The notes: generated from the letters alone by a model not told the origin. A stretch of 35,597 nt of DNA from Proteiniphilum sp. (GCA_016839025.1 JADLKK010000019.1:1-35597), one strand, 5' to 3'; counted from the first letter of the stretch, positions 1-10,673 are shown. Program-made: numbers and translations.

Positions 1-1340
1 CCATAGGAGCCCAGACCGAAGCCGTAGCTGCTGATGGAGGAGATGGAGACGCCGATCGACTCGTCGAAGGTCATGCCGGTAAAGCTTAGCACCAGCGCGC
101 TGAAGGCGGCCAGGGAGAGGTAGAGGAAGACAAAAGCCAGCACCTTGGAGGAGACACTGCCGGAGATCACCCTGCCGTTGAGCTTTACCCGATAGAGTGC
201 ATCGGGATGCACCTGCTTCTTGAATACCAGCATGGTGCTCTTGAAAAGTACCACCAGACGGGAGATCTTCATTCCTCCCGAGGTGGACCCCTCACTGCCG
301 CAGAAGAGGATCATCGCCAACAGCAGGAGCCAGTATACATGTCCCCACATCTGAAAGTCGATGGTGGCATATCCGGTGGTAGTGACAGCAGCTACCACCT
401 GGAAGAGTGCTGTGCGGAAGGTTGTCTCCAACCCGCTCATCTCGCCCGTGGTGAGCAGCAGGAAGGTAATCAGAACTGTAAAGAGCAGGATGATGGTCAG
501 GTACCAGCGAAACTCCTCCTCTTTGAAGGTGGAGAACTTGAAACGGGTGAAAAAGGTGTAGAGCAGCATGAAGTTGGTACCCCCAAGAAACATCAGCAGG
601 GTGATCACATATTCGGTGTAGGGTGAGTTGAAAAAGGCAATGCTGGCCTGGCGCGTGGAGAAACCTCCCGTGGAGACAGCCGAGAGGGTGTGACAGGCCG
701 CATCGAACGCATCCATCGGTCCCGCCCAGAGGAACAGAAAACCGATAATGGTCAGAGAAAGATAGGTGAGGGTCATGCGGCGTGCTACTTCGGTAATGCG
801 GGGACGAAACATATCCTCTGCGATGCCGGTAGCCTCGGCATCGAAGAACTGACCCGAGCTGCCACCGAATACCGGCATGAACGACATCACAAAGATGATG
901 ATACCGAATCCCCCTATCCACTGGGTAAAACTACGCCAGAAGTGGAGTGATTTTGGGAAAGCCTCAATGTTGATCAGGGTGGAGCTGCCGGTGGTGGTGA
1001 AGCCGCACATGCTTTCGAAGAAGGCATTGGTAAAGGAGGGGATGGCTCCGCTGAGCTGAAAAGGCAGTGTCCCGTAAAGTGCCAGGATCAGCCAGGCCAG
1101 GGTTACCGTGAGATAGACCTCCCGTTTGCTGATGTTCCCACTCTTGCGGTTGCGTTTCCTGCCCAGTAGGGAAAGGAGGAAACCCGAAAGAAAGGTGATC
1201 AGTGTGGATTGGTAGATGCTGGTAACAGCCCTCTCCCGGTAATATTCACCCACAAAAGCGGATAAGAGCATGAAGAACGCCTCGATCACCAGCAGCAGCC
1301 CGATGCTGTTCAGTACAAACCGATAGTTGAATCTCCGCAT
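1..1340 (-). CDS. trkH: TrkH-family potassium uptake protein (partial, C-terminus off the left edge)
   Basis: Reading the minus strand from the ATG at 1340-1338 gives an open frame of 446 residues to the window edge, beginning MRRFNYRFVLNSIGLLLVIE. It is a polytopic inner-membrane protein with the repeated pore-loop/selectivity-filter pattern of the SKT superfamily (TrkH/KtrB): FFESMCGFTTTGSS, CHTLSAVSTGGFST, AAVTTTGYAT and, near the edge, SSISSYGFGLGS. TrkH forms the membrane channel through which K+ enters, gated by the cytoplasmic TrkA ring. The visible part is close to the usual length of about 480 residues, so only a short C-terminal tail should be missing. The gene lies 72 bases downstream of trkA on the same strand, and the pair forms a complete Trk system. 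No separate promoter was seen in the gap, so co-transcription with trkA is likely. Confidence 0.95.
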   Translation of the reverse strand, partial: MRRFNYRFVLNSIGLLLVIEAFFMLLSAFVGEYYRERAVTSIYQSTLITFLSGFLLSLLGRKRNRKSGNISKREVYLTVTLAWLILALYGTLPFQLSGAIPSFTNAFFESMCGFTTTGSSTLINIEAFPKSLHFWRSFTQWIGGFGIIIFVMSFMPVFGGSSGQFFDAEATGIAEDMFRPRITEVARRMTLTYLSLTIIGFLFLWAGPMDAFDAACHTLSAVSTGGFSTRQASIAFFNSPYTEYVITLLMFLGGTNFMLLYTFFTRFKFSTFKEEEFRWYLTIILLFTVLITFLLLTTGEMSGLETTFRTALFQVVAAVTTTGYATIDFQMWGHVYWLLLLAMILFCGSEGSTSGGMKISRLVVLFKSTMLVFKKQVHPDALYRVKLNGRVISGSVSSKVLAFVFLYLSLAAFSALVLSFTGMTFDESIGVSISSISSYGFGLGSY

Positions 1341-1412
1341 GTTTACTTGTATTGATTCTGATCACCTGTGTCAACTCTCACAGCAACCTGTTTCCACGTA
1401 CCCGATGAACCA

Positions 1413-2750
1413 TCAATTGAAGAGATTTTCGATGCTTTTGAGTGATTTGTTGAGAAAGAAGACCACCACCTGGTCGTAGGGTTCTATCAGGGTGTCACCA
1501 TCCACCAACATGGGCTCGCCGTTGCGGATCAGAGCACCGAAGGTGATATCGGAAGGCAGGTTCAGGTTCTTGATCAGTTTCTTGGTCACTTTCGAGTTGG
1601 GTTTGGCAGTCACCTCACCCACGTTGGCATCGGCGATGGTAAGACTTTTGATGTTGGAGGCATCCGCCTTCAACAATAACTCATAGATCTTGCTGGCGGC
1701 AATCAGTTTCTTGTTGATCACCGTACCGATATCGAACCGCTCCGCCATGGAGATGTAATCGATATTCTCCACTTCAGCCACTGTTTTCTTCACCCCATAT
1801 TGCTTGGCCATCATGCATCCCAGGATGTTGGCTTCCGAGTTGGCGGTCAGTGCCAGAAAGGCATCGGTTTCGGTGATTCCCTCACGCAGCAGAAACTCGG
1901 TGTTTCTGCCATCCTCCACGAAAACGGTGACGTTGGAAGGTGCCATCTCCACCAGCATCTCCGCCCGTTCCCGATCCTTTTCAATGATCTTGATGCTGAT
2001 GTTCTGCGGTAGTTGCTGGATGGTACGCATGGTGATGCGGCTGCCCCCCATGAACATGATTTTTTTTGTTTCAAACGACTTTTTTCCAAGCAATTCCGAC
2101 AGGTTGTCGATATGCTTGCGTAGGGTGGTGAAGTAGATGATGTCATTGGGTAGTATCTGGTCATTCCCCCTGGGTATCAGGGTCGTGTTGTTTCGTTTGA
2201 TGGCTACCAGGTGAAACCGCTTGTTCTCTTCCATCAACTCGTAGAGGTATTTGTTGACGATGGGTGCATTCTCCCGCACCTTGGCTGCTGCGAGTATCAC
2301 GGTGCCGTTACAGAGTTCCCACCAAAAGCGGGTCCAGGGTTTTTTGAGCGACATGGCGATCTCGCGGGCTGCGATCAATTCGGGATAGATCATGGAGTGG
2401 ATGCCCAGCTTCTCGAAAAACTCACTGTTCTTGGGCAGCAGGTATTCATAGTTATCGATCCTGGCCAGTGTCTTCTTTGCCCCCAGGTTGGAGGCCAGCA
2501 TGCAGGAGGTGATGTTCTTCGACTCTTCCGGTGTCACACCGATGTAGAGGTCCGAGCCGTTGATGCCGGCTTCTGTCAGATCCTTCAGTGAGGTGCAGTT
2601 TCCAATATAGGTGAGCACGTCCGAGTTATCCCGAATGATGGCCAGACGATCCTTGTCTTCATCCATCAGGGTGATATCATGGTTCTCCTGTCCGAGCAGT
2701 TTTGCAAGGTGTGTTCCAACGGCACCTGCACCGGCAATTAAAATTCTCAT
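1413..2750 (-). CDS. trkA: Trk potassium transporter NAD-binding regulatory subunit TrkA
   Basis: The 445-residue cytoplasmic protein has the duplicated RCK layout of TrkA. It begins with a Rossmann nucleotide-binding motif ([10 protein letters not shown], residues 7-16) followed by an acidic strand end (LMDED), then a TrkA-C domain, then a second Rossmann-like half starting near [11 protein letters not shown] and a final TrkA-C domain. The second glycine motif (GGSRIT) is degenerate, so the first half is the better NAD(H)/ATP-binding site. TrkA sets the gating of TrkH in response to nucleotides. Its length matches the family (about 450-460). Its ATG overlaps the dxs stop codon by four bases (ATGA, 2747-2750), which suggests translational coupling to dxs. 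trkH follows directly. Confidence 0.95.
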   Translation of the reverse strand: MRILIAGAGAVGTHLAKLLGQENHDITLMDEDKDRLAIIRDNSDVLTYIGNCTSLKDLTEAGINGSDLYIGVTPEESKNITSCMLASNLGAKKTLARIDNYEYLLPKNSEFFEKLGIHSMIYPELIAAREIAMSLKKPWTRFWWELCNGTVILAAAKVRENAPIVNKYLYELMEENKRFHLVAIKRNNTTLIPRGNDQILPNDIIYFTTLRKHIDNLSELLGKKSFETKKIMFMGGSRITMRTIQQLPQNISIKIIEKDRERAEMLVEMAPSNVTVFVEDGRNTEFLLREGITETDAFLALTANSEANILGCMMAKQYGVKKTVAEVENIDYISMAERFDIGTVINKKLIAASKIYELLLKADASNIKSLTIADANVGEVTAKPNSKVTKKLIKNLNLPSDITFGALIRNGEPMLVDGDTLIEPYDQVVVFFLNKSLKSIENLFN

Positions 2751-4639
2751 TGATTGCGTTGCAATAAAAGTATTTGTTCCAATATTCCCCGTTCATCGAT
2801 GCATGTAATCTGTTGCAGTTCGCTGATTGATCCGTGCGTGACAAAGGTATCGGGGATTCCTATTCTATGCAGGTGAACATCCTGGTATTGGTGGTCGGAC
2901 AAAAACTCTGCTACGGCACTTCCCAGACCGCCGGTTATCACGCCGTTCTCCACCGTGAACAGAGTCCGGTATCGGGAGGCAACCTCATGGAGGATCTCCT
3001 CGTCGATCGGTTTGAGAAAAACCATATCGTAGTGGGCAATGCTGAATCCTTTCAGCTCAGCCTGTTCAATCGCCCTGGCAGCATTGTTGCCGATGGCTCC
3101 GATGGAGAGCAGTGCCGCATCCGTTCCCCCCCGGAGTTTTCTTCCCTTGCCAATGGGGAGAATCTCCGGCTCATTGTGCCATTCGGCAATCTCACCCTGA
3201 CCGCGCGGATACCGGATCACAAACGGCCCCTCGTTGCCATAGACGGCAGTATACATCAGGTTACGCAATTCATGTTCGTTATAGGGAGCCGATATCACCA
3301 GATGGGGGATCGGACGCAAATAGGCCAGGTCGAATACCCCATGGTGTGTGGGGCCGTCGGGACCTACCAGGCCTGCCCTGTCAAGACACATGATCACCTT
3401 CAGCTTTTGTAGTGCCACATCGTGAATCACTTGATCGTAAGCCCGTTGCATAAAGGAGGAATAGATATTGCAGAAGGGTGTCAACCCCTCTTTGGCCATT
3501 CCGGCTGAAAAGGTGACAGCATGTGCTTCGGCTATTCCCACATCGAAGGCTCGCCCCGGCAGCTCATTCATCAGGTAAATCATGGAGCAACCGGTAGGCA
3601 TGGCAGGTGTTACTCCCACGATGGATGCATTCTCACGGGCCATTTCCACCAACGTGTGTCCAAAGACATCCTGATAGGCTTGTGGCTGGTTCAGCTCTTT
3701 TTTTACCACCCTTTCACCGGTTTCCTTGTTGAACAGTCCGGGTGCATGCCACTCGGTAGCGGAGCGTTCGGCCGGTTCAAAACCTTTTCCTTTTACTGTC
3801 TTGATGTGGAGCAACTTGGGTCCCTTCATCTCTTTGATGTTGGCAAGAATGCGAATCAACCCACGCAGGTCATGCCCGTCCACCGGGCCAAAATAGCGGA
3901 TGTTGAATCCCTCAAACAGGTTTTGTTCCTTGGTAATGAGTGCCTTCACGCTGTTGCTGAAACGCAGCACCCTGTTCTTGTCTCTCTCCGAGATCAGATT
4001 GCGACGGCGGAAACCCTGATAAACTTCATGCCGTACCTTGTTGTATTTTGAGGAGGTGGTCAGCTTCACCAGGTAATCCTGTAAGCCTCCCACATTGTTG
4101 TCGATCGACATGTTGTTGTCGTTGAGGATAATCAACAGGTTGTTGGGTTGTGAGCAGGCGTTGTTGAGTCCCTCATAGGCCAGTCCCCCTGTCATGGACC
4201 CATCGCCGATCACCGCTACCACATGACGATCCTCCTCGTTCCGCAGTGAGGCAGCCACGGCCATGCCCAGAGCTGCCGAAATTGAGGTGGATGCATGACC
4301 TGCGGAAAAGGTGTCATATTCACTCTCCGCCGGATTGGTGAATCCCGAGAGTCCACCCAGCTTGCGGTTGGTATGAAAACGATCCCGCCGGCCGGTGAGA
4401 ATCTTGTGGCTATAGGCTTGATGCCCCACATCCCATACCAACCGGTCGTAAGGGGTATTATAAAGGTAGTGGAGGGCAACGGTCAGCTCCACCGTACCGA
4501 GACTGGACCCAAAATGACCCGGATTGAGGGAGAGTTGTTCAATGATGAATTCTCTCAGCTCTTCACACACCTCTTCCAGTTGCGGAATGGAGAGTTTTTT
4601 CAGGTCATCAGGGCTGTTTATATCTTGTAAGTATTTCAT
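2747..4639 (-). CDS. dxs: 1-deoxy-D-xylulose-5-phosphate synthase
   Basis: The 630-residue protein condenses pyruvate and glyceraldehyde-3-phosphate to DXP, the first step of the MEP isoprenoid pathway, also used for thiamine and pyridoxal synthesis. The thiamine-diphosphate site is clear: GDGSMTGG at 145-152, followed by [15 protein letters not shown]. The glutamate that activates the cofactor is in [12 protein letters not shown] (about E371). The substrate-site histidines are present in [10 protein letters not shown] and VGHQAYSHK. Length is typical (about 620-640). It lies between recQ (72-base gap) and trkA (4-base overlap), an unlinked mix of functions that probably only reflects shared transcription. 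No consensus TAnnTTTG promoter was found in the recQ-dxs gap. Confidence 0.97.
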   Translation of the reverse strand: MKYLQDINSPDDLKKLSIPQLEEVCEELREFIIEQLSLNPGHFGSSLGTVELTVALHYLYNTPYDRLVWDVGHQAYSHKILTGRRDRFHTNRKLGGLSGFTNPAESEYDTFSAGHASTSISAALGMAVAASLRNEEDRHVVAVIGDGSMTGGLAYEGLNNACSQPNNLLIILNDNNMSIDNNVGGLQDYLVKLTTSSKYNKVRHEVYQGFRRRNLISERDKNRVLRFSNSVKALITKEQNLFEGFNIRYFGPVDGHDLRGLIRILANIKEMKGPKLLHIKTVKGKGFEPAERSATEWHAPGLFNKETGERVVKKELNQPQAYQDVFGHTLVEMARENASIVGVTPAMPTGCSMIYLMNELPGRAFDVGIAEAHAVTFSAGMAKEGLTPFCNIYSSFMQRAYDQVIHDVALQKLKVIMCLDRAGLVGPDGPTHHGVFDLAYLRPIPHLVISAPYNEHELRNLMYTAVYGNEGPFVIRYPRGQGEIAEWHNEPEILPIGKGRKLRGGTDAALLSIGAIGNNAARAIEQAELKGFSIAHYDMVFLKPIDEEILHEVASRYRTLFTVENGVITGGLGSAVAEFLSDHQYQDVHLHRIGIPDTFVTHGSISELQQITCIDERGILEQILLLQRNQ

Positions 4640-4711
4640 GATTCATACACCTTTCGTCTTTCTAACCTAAACGAAACGGGTGTAAATAAGTTTACTGTTT
4701 ATACAATCAGA

Positions 4712-6922
4712 TCAGTTGGCCATGTCGGAGAAAAACTTGATTCGCACAAGCCGGATCTCCGTGTCGGTGTACTCAGGAAGCTCTTCCTGTGCCCTGTCGA
4801 GGTTATCTGTCTCCGCCTCCTTGAAATAGGCGTAGATATCCTGTAGCACATCCTGATCCATCACCTCATTGAGGAAATAATCGATGTTGATCTTTGTGCC
4901 GGAATACACGATCGCTTCCACCTCGGAGAGCATTTCGTTGAAGTCGATCCCTTTCGATTCTGCCAGATCGTCGAGCGCTACCTTCCGGTCGATTGCCTGC
5001 ACAATCGATACTTTCAACTTCGACTTGTTGGCCACGGTCTTTACGCGAAGATCCTCCGGTCGGGTAATATCGTTTTCCTCCACATGTTTGCGGATCAGCT
5101 CCACAAACTCTTTACCGTAGCGCTTGGCTTTACCGGCACCTACACCGGGGATATTCTGTAACTCTTCCAGTGTAATGGGATAGGAGGTTGCCATTGCCTC
5201 CAGGGAGGATGGCTGGAAGATGACATAGGGAGGGACGTTCAGTTTCTTCGATAACTTCTTCCGCAGGTCTTTCATCATGGAGAAAAGCACCGGATCGGCA
5301 GCACCACCACTGCCGGCCGCTGCTCCGAGCACATCTGAATCTTCACTTTCCATGTCGCTGATATCCCCTTCATCTTCATCATCTTTTGTAATTCTGAATG
5401 AGACAGGACTTTTCAAGAAATCTTTTCCTTTTTTGCTGATCTTCAGGATGCCGTAGTTCTCGATATCCTTTTTCAGGTAATTGTCCAGCAGTGCCTGACG
5501 GATCACACTCTCCCAGGTATCGGTTTCTTCGTCCGATCCGGATCCGAACTCTTCCAGTTCATTGTGTCCGTAAGTCTCAATATCGGATGTCTCTTTTCCG
5601 GTAAGGAAGTCGATCAGATAGTCGGCTTTTTGTTTTTCCTTCAATACCGTAATCGCTTCCAGTACGGTAATCAATAGTTCTTTCGCTTCCACTTTCTTTT
5701 TTGGATTTAAACAATTGTCACAATGTTCGCAGTTTGTTTCATTATAGTCTTCACCGAAGTAGTGCAGCAGCATCCTTCTCCGGCATACCGAGGTCTCCGC
5801 GTAAGCTGCCGTCTCCAGCAGCAGTTGTTTGCCAATCTCCTGCTCCGAGACCGGCTTACCCTGCATGAAGCGTTCCAGCTTCTGCAGGTCTTTTTCGGAG
5901 TAGAAGGCGATGCAGCGCCCCTCCCCTCCGTCACGACCGGCACGGCCGGTCTCCTGATAATAACCTTCCAGGCTCTTGGGGATATCGTAGTGAATCACAT
6001 AACGAACGTCCGGCTTGTCAATCCCCATCCCGAAGGCAATGGTAGCCACGATCACGTCGGCCCTCTCCATCAGAAAGGCGTCCTGGTTAAAGCTGCGCGT
6101 AGTAGCATCCATGCCGGCGTGGTAGGGGAGAGCCCGGATGTTGTTGGCCTGAAGGATCTCCGCAAAATCATCCACTTTCTTGCGACTCAGGCAATAGATG
6201 ATACCCGATTTTCTTCCCTGTGAGAGAATATATTTGATGATCTCCTTGTCGATCTGCTCGGTTTTGGGTCTCACTTCGTAATGGAGATTGGGGCGGTTGA
6301 AGGAGGACTTGAACACGGCAGCATCACTCATGCCCAGGTTTTTCTGGATGTCGTGCTGTACTTTGGGTGTGGCGGTAGCTGTGAGGGCAATGATGGGGCG
6401 AGCGGAGATCTCGCTGATGATGGGTCGTATGCGCCTGTATTCGGGCCGGAAGTCATGTCCCCACTCGGAGATGCAGTGGGCTTCATCCACTGCGTAGAAT
6501 GAGATGGGCACCGTGCGGAGAAACTCCACATTTTCCAGCTTGGTCAGTGACTCGGGCGCCACATAGAGCATTTTGGTCTTTCCCGACAGGATATCCCTTT
6601 TTACCACTTCGATCTCCTGTTTGTTGAGTGAGGAGTTGAGGAAGTGGGCAATCCCATCCTCTTCGCTGAAGTTGCGCATCGCATCCACCTGGTTTTTCAT
6701 CAGGGCTATCAGTGGAGAGATAATGATGGCCGTTCCCCCCATCAAAAGAGCCGGGAGCTGATAACACAACGACTTTCCGCCGCCGGTGGGCATCAGTACA
6801 AAGGTATCCTTTCCTGAGAGAATACTGGAGATAATGGCCTCTTGATTCCCTTTGAAGGTATCGAAGCCGAAATATTTCTTTAGTCCCTTGTGTATTGAAT
6901 CTTTTTTTGCCATTGCGCACAT
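4712..6922 (-). CDS. recQ: ATP-dependent DNA helicase RecQ
   Basis: The 736-residue protein is a 3'-5' superfamily 2 helicase acting in recombination repair and replication restart. It shows Walker A TGGGKS at 46-51, the DEAH box VDEAHCISEWGHDFRP at 145-160, a helicase C domain (GRAGRDGGEGRC), a zinc-binding RecQ-Ct domain (CRRRMLLHYF followed by CEHCDNC) and an HRDC domain (NIPGVGAGKAKRYG). An acidic, low-complexity linker (DDEDEGDISDMESEDSD followed by a Gly/Ala stretch) separates RQC from HRDC. About 100 further residues after HRDC give a longer C-terminus than E. coli RecQ (about 610 residues); such long forms occur in Bacteroidota. Translation may start at the first ATG or at the fourth codon (MAKKDSIHKGL), which looks the more natural N-terminus. 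Confidence 0.96.
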   Translation of the reverse strand: MCAMAKKDSIHKGLKKYFGFDTFKGNQEAIISSILSGKDTFVLMPTGGGKSLCYQLPALLMGGTAIIISPLIALMKNQVDAMRNFSEEDGIAHFLNSSLNKQEIEVVKRDILSGKTKMLYVAPESLTKLENVEFLRTVPISFYAVDEAHCISEWGHDFRPEYRRIRPIISEISARPIIALTATATPKVQHDIQKNLGMSDAAVFKSSFNRPNLHYEVRPKTEQIDKEIIKYILSQGRKSGIIYCLSRKKVDDFAEILQANNIRALPYHAGMDATTRSFNQDAFLMERADVIVATIAFGMGIDKPDVRYVIHYDIPKSLEGYYQETGRAGRDGGEGRCIAFYSEKDLQKLERFMQGKPVSEQEIGKQLLLETAAYAETSVCRRRMLLHYFGEDYNETNCEHCDNCLNPKKKVEAKELLITVLEAITVLKEKQKADYLIDFLTGKETSDIETYGHNELEEFGSGSDEETDTWESVIRQALLDNYLKKDIENYGILKISKKGKDFLKSPVSFRITKDDEDEGDISDMESEDSDVLGAAAGSGGAADPVLFSMMKDLRKKLSKKLNVPPYVIFQPSSLEAMATSYPITLEELQNIPGVGAGKAKRYGKEFVELIRKHVEENDITRPEDLRVKTVANKSKLKVSIVQAIDRKVALDDLAESKGIDFNEMLSEVEAIVYSGTKINIDYFLNEVMDQDVLQDIYAYFKEAETDNLDRAQEELPEYTDTEIRLVRIKFFSDMAN

Positions 6923-6960
6923 GCCCCTGCGATAAGAAGGTTGTCACCGAAAGGTTGATA

Positions 6961-6990
6961 CAAAATTAAAAAAGTATTTCATATTTCCAA
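6961..6990 (-). promoter_or_regulatory. Candidate Bacteroidota promoter for recQ
   Basis: On the minus strand a perfect -7 box TAATTTTG (6968 to 6961) is preceded, after 19 bases, by TTG (6990 to 6988). This matches the primary sigma-factor consensus of the phylum (TTTG, 19-21 bases, TAnnTTTG) with one weaker position. It lies about 40 bases before the recQ start, so it probably drives recQ and, by read-through, dxs-trkA-trkH. Confidence 0.55.
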
Positions 6991-7012
6991 TCACAAAAAA
7001 GGGATTGCAAGA

Positions 7013-7041
7013 AAAAAACGCAGGGAGACCATGCGTTTTTT
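7013..7041 (-). terminator. Rho-independent terminator after clpX
   Basis: A perfect 10-base inverted repeat (AAAAAACGCA / TGCGTTTTTT) with a 9-base loop lies 45 bases past the clpX stop codon. On the minus strand it ends in a T run, as expected for an intrinsic terminator; the A/T arms would also permit function in the other direction. It separates the tig-clpP-clpX block from recQ. Confidence 0.7.
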
Positions 7042-7085
7042 ACCAAATTGGGGAGCCATCTGTTTTTGTGGCGTTTGCTTTTTGT

Positions 7086-8327
7086 TCAGGCCACCCTCAG
7101 ATGATGATGATCGGAGTTTTCCAGTTGTTGCTCCGCATATTTGCGGGTGACGTGCAATTTCTTTTTTTCCTCCGAGGGAAGGCTGAACATCGCGTCGATC
7201 ATGATGGCCTCCACAATGGAACGCAGGCCGCGTGCCCCCAGCTTGAACTCGATGGCCTTATCCACAATGTATTCGTAGGCCTCCTGGTCAAAAGTGAGCG
7301 TAACGCCGTCCATTTCAAACAGTTTCTGATATTGCTTGATGATGGAATTCTTCGGTTCAGTCAGGATGCGCAGCAGAGCCTCGCGGTCGAGTGGCTCAAG
7401 ATAGGTGAGGATGGGTAGCCGTCCGATGATCTCAGGTATCAGTCCGAACGATTTCAGGTCGAGCGGGGTGATGTATTTCATCATGTTGTTCCGGTCAATA
7501 TTTGCCTTCTCGTTGCTGGCAGCGTATCCTACCACCCTTGTGTTGAGCCGCTGGGCGATTTTCTTTTCGATACCGTCGAAGGCACCACCACAGATGAAGA
7601 GTATGTTTTTTGTATTGACTGCGATCATCCGCTGTTCCGGGTGCTTGCGGCCACCTTGTGGCGGCACGTTTACCACCGATCCCTCGAGCAGTTTCAGCAA
7701 TCCTTGTTGTACCCCCTCACCGCTCACGTCGCGGGTAATGGAGGGATTGTCGCTCTTGCGGGCAATTTTGTCGATCTCATCGATGAAAACGATCCCCCTT
7801 TCTGCGGCATTCACGTCATAATCGGCCACCTGCAGCAGGCGGGTGAGGATGCTCTCAATGTCTTCGCCCACGTAACCTGCCTCGGTCAGCACGGTCGCAT
7901 CGACAATGGTGAAAGGCACATGCAGCAGCTTCGCAATGGTACGCGCCAACAGGGTCTTTCCCGTACCGGTGGCTCCCACCATGATGATATTCGATTTCTC
8001 AATCTCCACATCATCCTTCAGGTTCTTTTGCAGGATGCGTTTGTAATGGTTGTAAACCGCTACCGAGAGGAATCGTTTCGCATTCTCCTGACGGATTACG
8101 TACTGGTCGAGGAACTCCTTGATCTGCGCAGGCTTGGGGAGCGAAGAGAGGGTGATGCCCATGTCACTCTTGGCACTGCCCTTGAATGTTTCATTGACGA
8201 TTTCATGAGCCTGCTCGGCGCACATGTCGCAGATGTAACCGGTCATGCCGGAGATCAGGAGGTTGACCTCCTGTTCGCTTCTGCCACAAAAGCTGCAATG
8301 ATTGCTGCTATTAGCCTTTTTCGCCAT
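7086..8327 (-). CDS. clpX: ATP-dependent Clp protease ATP-binding subunit ClpX
   Basis: The 413-residue AAA+ unfoldase recognises tagged substrates and threads them into ClpP. The N-terminal zinc-binding domain has four cysteines (C11, C14, C33, C36). Walker A is GATGTGKT at 118-125, the GYVG pore loop is at 151-154, Walker B is FIDEID at 181-186, and the sensor/arginine-finger region contains [14 protein letters not shown]. The ClpP-docking tripeptide, IGF in E. coli, appears as VGY here (VVGYAAS), a modest departure. Length is normal. It follows clpP by only 10 bases, as in the classic clpPX operon, and a terminator lies after it. Confidence 0.98.
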   Translation of the reverse strand: MAKKANSSNHCSFCGRSEQEVNLLISGMTGYICDMCAEQAHEIVNETFKGSAKSDMGITLSSLPKPAQIKEFLDQYVIRQENAKRFLSVAVYNHYKRILQKNLKDDVEIEKSNIIMVGATGTGKTLLARTIAKLLHVPFTIVDATVLTEAGYVGEDIESILTRLLQVADYDVNAAERGIVFIDEIDKIARKSDNPSITRDVSGEGVQQGLLKLLEGSVVNVPPQGGRKHPEQRMIAVNTKNILFICGGAFDGIEKKIAQRLNTRVVGYAASNEKANIDRNNMMKYITPLDLKSFGLIPEIIGRLPILTYLEPLDREALLRILTEPKNSIIKQYQKLFEMDGVTLTFDQEAYEYIVDKAIEFKLGARGLRSIVEAIMIDAMFSLPSEEKKKLHVTRKYAEQQLENSDHHHLRVA

Positions 8328-8337
8328 AGGGTGTTTT

Positions 8338-9033
8338 TTATTTTCTTACCAATACATCATCTACCATGCCATAGGCCTTCGCCTCTGCAGCCGTCATCCA
8401 GAAGTCACGATCCGAGTCGCGCGCCACCTCTTCCACCGGCTTGCCGGAATGGGTAGAGATGATCTGATAGAGCTCCTGTTTGATCTTGGCAATCTCACGT
8501 GCCGTGATCTCAATATCGGAAGCCTGTCCCTGCACACCGCCCAGCGGCTGGTGGATCATCACCCGGGAGTGGGTGAGGGCAAACCGTTTTTTCTCCCTGC
8601 CTGCTACCAACAGCACAGCAGCCATGGAAGCCGCGATGCCGGTGCAGATGGTGGATATGTTGCTCGAGACGAATTGCATGGTGTCGTAAATCCCCAGGCC
8701 GGCATAAACCGATCCTCCAGGTGAGTTGATATAGATCGAGATATCCTTTCCCGGATCAGCCGAGTCGAGGTATAGCAGCTGTGCCTGAATGACATTGGCC
8801 GTATAGTCGTCAATGGCTGTTCCCAAGAAGATGATGCGGTCCATCATCAGTCGCGAAAAGACATCCATCTGCGCCACATTGAGCTGACGCTCCTCGATGA
8901 TGGTGGGAGAGATGTATCCGCCACCCTGGCTGGTGATATTGATGTAGCTGTCGAGCCTGGAGCCACTCATGCCCAGGTGCTTCACCGCGTATTTTCTAAA
9001 TTCGTTTTGCATATTTTTTTCGTTAATCAACAA
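8338..9033 (-). CDS. clpP: ATP-dependent Clp protease proteolytic subunit ClpP
   Basis: The serine protease subunit forms the double-heptamer chamber that degrades proteins fed by ClpX. The catalytic triad is visible with the spacing found in E. coli: S136 in GIAASMAA, H161 in MIHQP, and D210 in DRDFWMTA. The 231-residue reading starts at MLINEKNM; an internal start at 9012 ([14 protein letters not shown]) is equally plausible and would give 224 residues, with a short propeptide processed later. It lies between tig and clpX on the same strand, the usual chaperone/protease grouping, and a candidate promoter lies about 90 bases upstream. Confidence 0.97.
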   Translation of the reverse strand: MLINEKNMQNEFRKYAVKHLGMSGSRLDSYINITSQGGGYISPTIIEERQLNVAQMDVFSRLMMDRIIFLGTAIDDYTANVIQAQLLYLDSADPGKDISIYINSPGGSVYAGLGIYDTMQFVSSNISTICTGIAASMAAVLLVAGREKKRFALTHSRVMIHQPLGGVQGQASDIEITAREIAKIKQELYQIISTHSGKPVEEVARDSDRDFWMTAAEAKAYGMVDDVLVRK

Positions 9034-9124
9034 TCTGTTTGTCTATTCCTTTGCTGCAAAGATGGTGCCGGAATCACTACAGGCGTCGGATGCCATACAG
9101 ATTCCCCTGCAGTAAATTGAAAAA

Positions 9125-9155
9125 CAAATGTATAATGAATTGTTGAAACAGGAAA
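9125..9155 (-). promoter_or_regulatory. Candidate promoter for clpP-clpX
   Basis: On the minus strand a perfect -7 box TACATTTG (9132 to 9125) is preceded after 19 bases by TTTC (9155 to 9152), a one-base variant of the TTTG -33 box. It sits in the 134-base gap between tig and clpP and would give a leader of about 85 bases. This suggests clpPX can be transcribed apart from tig. Confidence 0.5.
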
Positions 9156-9167
9156 TCAAATCCCCGA

Positions 9168-10601
9168 TTATTCTTCGTTTTCTTCTTTTGAGGCTGTCCC
9201 CTCATCACCTTCCTCATGCTGCTCTTCGTGGTGCGTATGGGAATGCTCGCTCATCAGTTCGTTGAACTCTTTTGAATAGATCTCCTTCTCCACAACGGTT
9301 ACGTGCCCCTTCAGCCACTCAATCACCTTCTCCTCGGTAGCTCGTTCCACCAGATTCTGTACCGTTTCCTCTTTTTCGAGCAGGCTCCTGGTGTAGTTCT
9401 GCAGCACGTCGGCCGGCAGGTTGGTCATGCCATACTGTGCGAATTGCGCCTTGGCCACCTCGGCAGCAAGCGCCTCGATATCCTGGTATTCCACCTTGAG
9501 CTCATTCTCTTCCACAATCTTCTGCTTGGCGATATGAAACTTGAGATCCTCCAGGATCCTGGGATAATCACCCTCCAGCTGTTCCGGTGTGCGCTCACTG
9601 CTGGTTTCCAGCAGCCACCGCTTCAGGAAGTCGTCGGGAAAAGCCACATCCTGCATCTTCTCCACGATCAGATCCTTGGCCTGGTGGATGAAGAGATGGT
9701 CCACGCTGGACTTGAACTGACGGGTCAGCTCGGCTGAGACCTTCTCCCTGAAATCTTCCTCCGAGGTGGCTACGCCTTCACCCAGCACCTTGTCGAACAG
9801 CTCCTGGTTCATCTCGGCTTCCTTGTAGCGGGTAACCTCGCTGATCCCAAAGCGATAGTCGGGGGTTGCATCACCAATATTCTCCTTGGTGGTCTGAAGC
9901 AGTGAGGCCACCTCAGCCTTGTTGTTGTCGTAGGCGGTCATCGGGTTGAAGACAACAGTGTCGCCCACCTTTGCGCCGATAAAGCTATTCCTGACCGTCT
10001 CATCTTTCAGGTAAGAGGGCATCAGAATGGCATTCTCGATCACCTGACCCCCTTCTTTTTCCTGTTCACCTTCCATTTCGGTAAGCGTGCCCTTGATCAG
10101 GTCGGTATCTTTCGCCTCTTCCTCCACCGATGCATAGCTGCCATAGTGCTGGCGGTAGCTCTCCATCTGTTTCTCGAGCAGGTCATCTTCCAGTTTCACG
10201 TTGTACCAGGTGAGTTCGGTCTGTTTGTCGAGTGTCAGTTCAAATTCGGGGGTGAGTGCCACATCGAAATAGAAACTCATCTTTTCATCCCTCTCCAGGT
10301 CCACCTGTTTCTCTTCACTGTCGTCGGCGATCGGTTCCCCCAGGATCTTCAGTTTGTTTTCGCGGATGAAATTGCCCAGCTCATCGGAGACGATCTTATT
10401 GATCTCATCTACCAGTACTGCTTTGCCATACATTTTGCGAATTACATTTTTGGGCACCTTGCCCTGTCGGAAACCAGGAATGTTGGCACGCTGACGGTAT
10501 TGGTTCAGCGATTTTTCCACCTTTTCCTGATAATCCTCTTTTTCCAGCTCAATAACGATGGTTCCGTTTACATCGCTCGTTTTATTCAGTGTCGACTTCA
10601 T
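9168..10601 (-). CDS. tig: Trigger factor, ribosome-associated chaperone
   Basis: The 477-residue protein binds at the ribosome exit tunnel and shields nascent chains. The ribosome-binding signature GFRQGKVP is at residues 43-50, followed by a FKBP-like region and the helical C-terminal arms. The open frame extends 71 codons further upstream, but family alignment expects the protein to begin MKSTLNKTSDVNGTIVIELE, and the promoter at 10704-10674 lies inside that extension, so the ATG at 10601-10599 is the start chosen. The C-terminus is an unusual His- and Glu-rich tail (SEHSHTHHEEQHEEGDEG), which could bind metal ions. It heads the tig-clpP-clpX block. Confidence 0.95.
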   Translation of the reverse strand: MKSTLNKTSDVNGTIVIELEKEDYQEKVEKSLNQYRQRANIPGFRQGKVPKNVIRKMYGKAVLVDEINKIVSDELGNFIRENKLKILGEPIADDSEEKQVDLERDEKMSFYFDVALTPEFELTLDKQTELTWYNVKLEDDLLEKQMESYRQHYGSYASVEEEAKDTDLIKGTLTEMEGEQEKEGGQVIENAILMPSYLKDETVRNSFIGAKVGDTVVFNPMTAYDNNKAEVASLLQTTKENIGDATPDYRFGISEVTRYKEAEMNQELFDKVLGEGVATSEEDFREKVSAELTRQFKSSVDHLFIHQAKDLIVEKMQDVAFPDDFLKRWLLETSSERTPEQLEGDYPRILEDLKFHIAKQKIVEENELKVEYQDIEALAAEVAKAQFAQYGMTNLPADVLQNYTRSLLEKEETVQNLVERATEEKVIEWLKGHVTVVEKEIYSKEFNELMSEHSHTHHEEQHEEGDEGTASKEENEE

Positions 10602-10673
10602 TGGGATGAATGGTTTTTTTTGTTGAAAGTCGGTATATTTCAACCGTTTGAAATGTTTTTTGAAATAAGAGTG

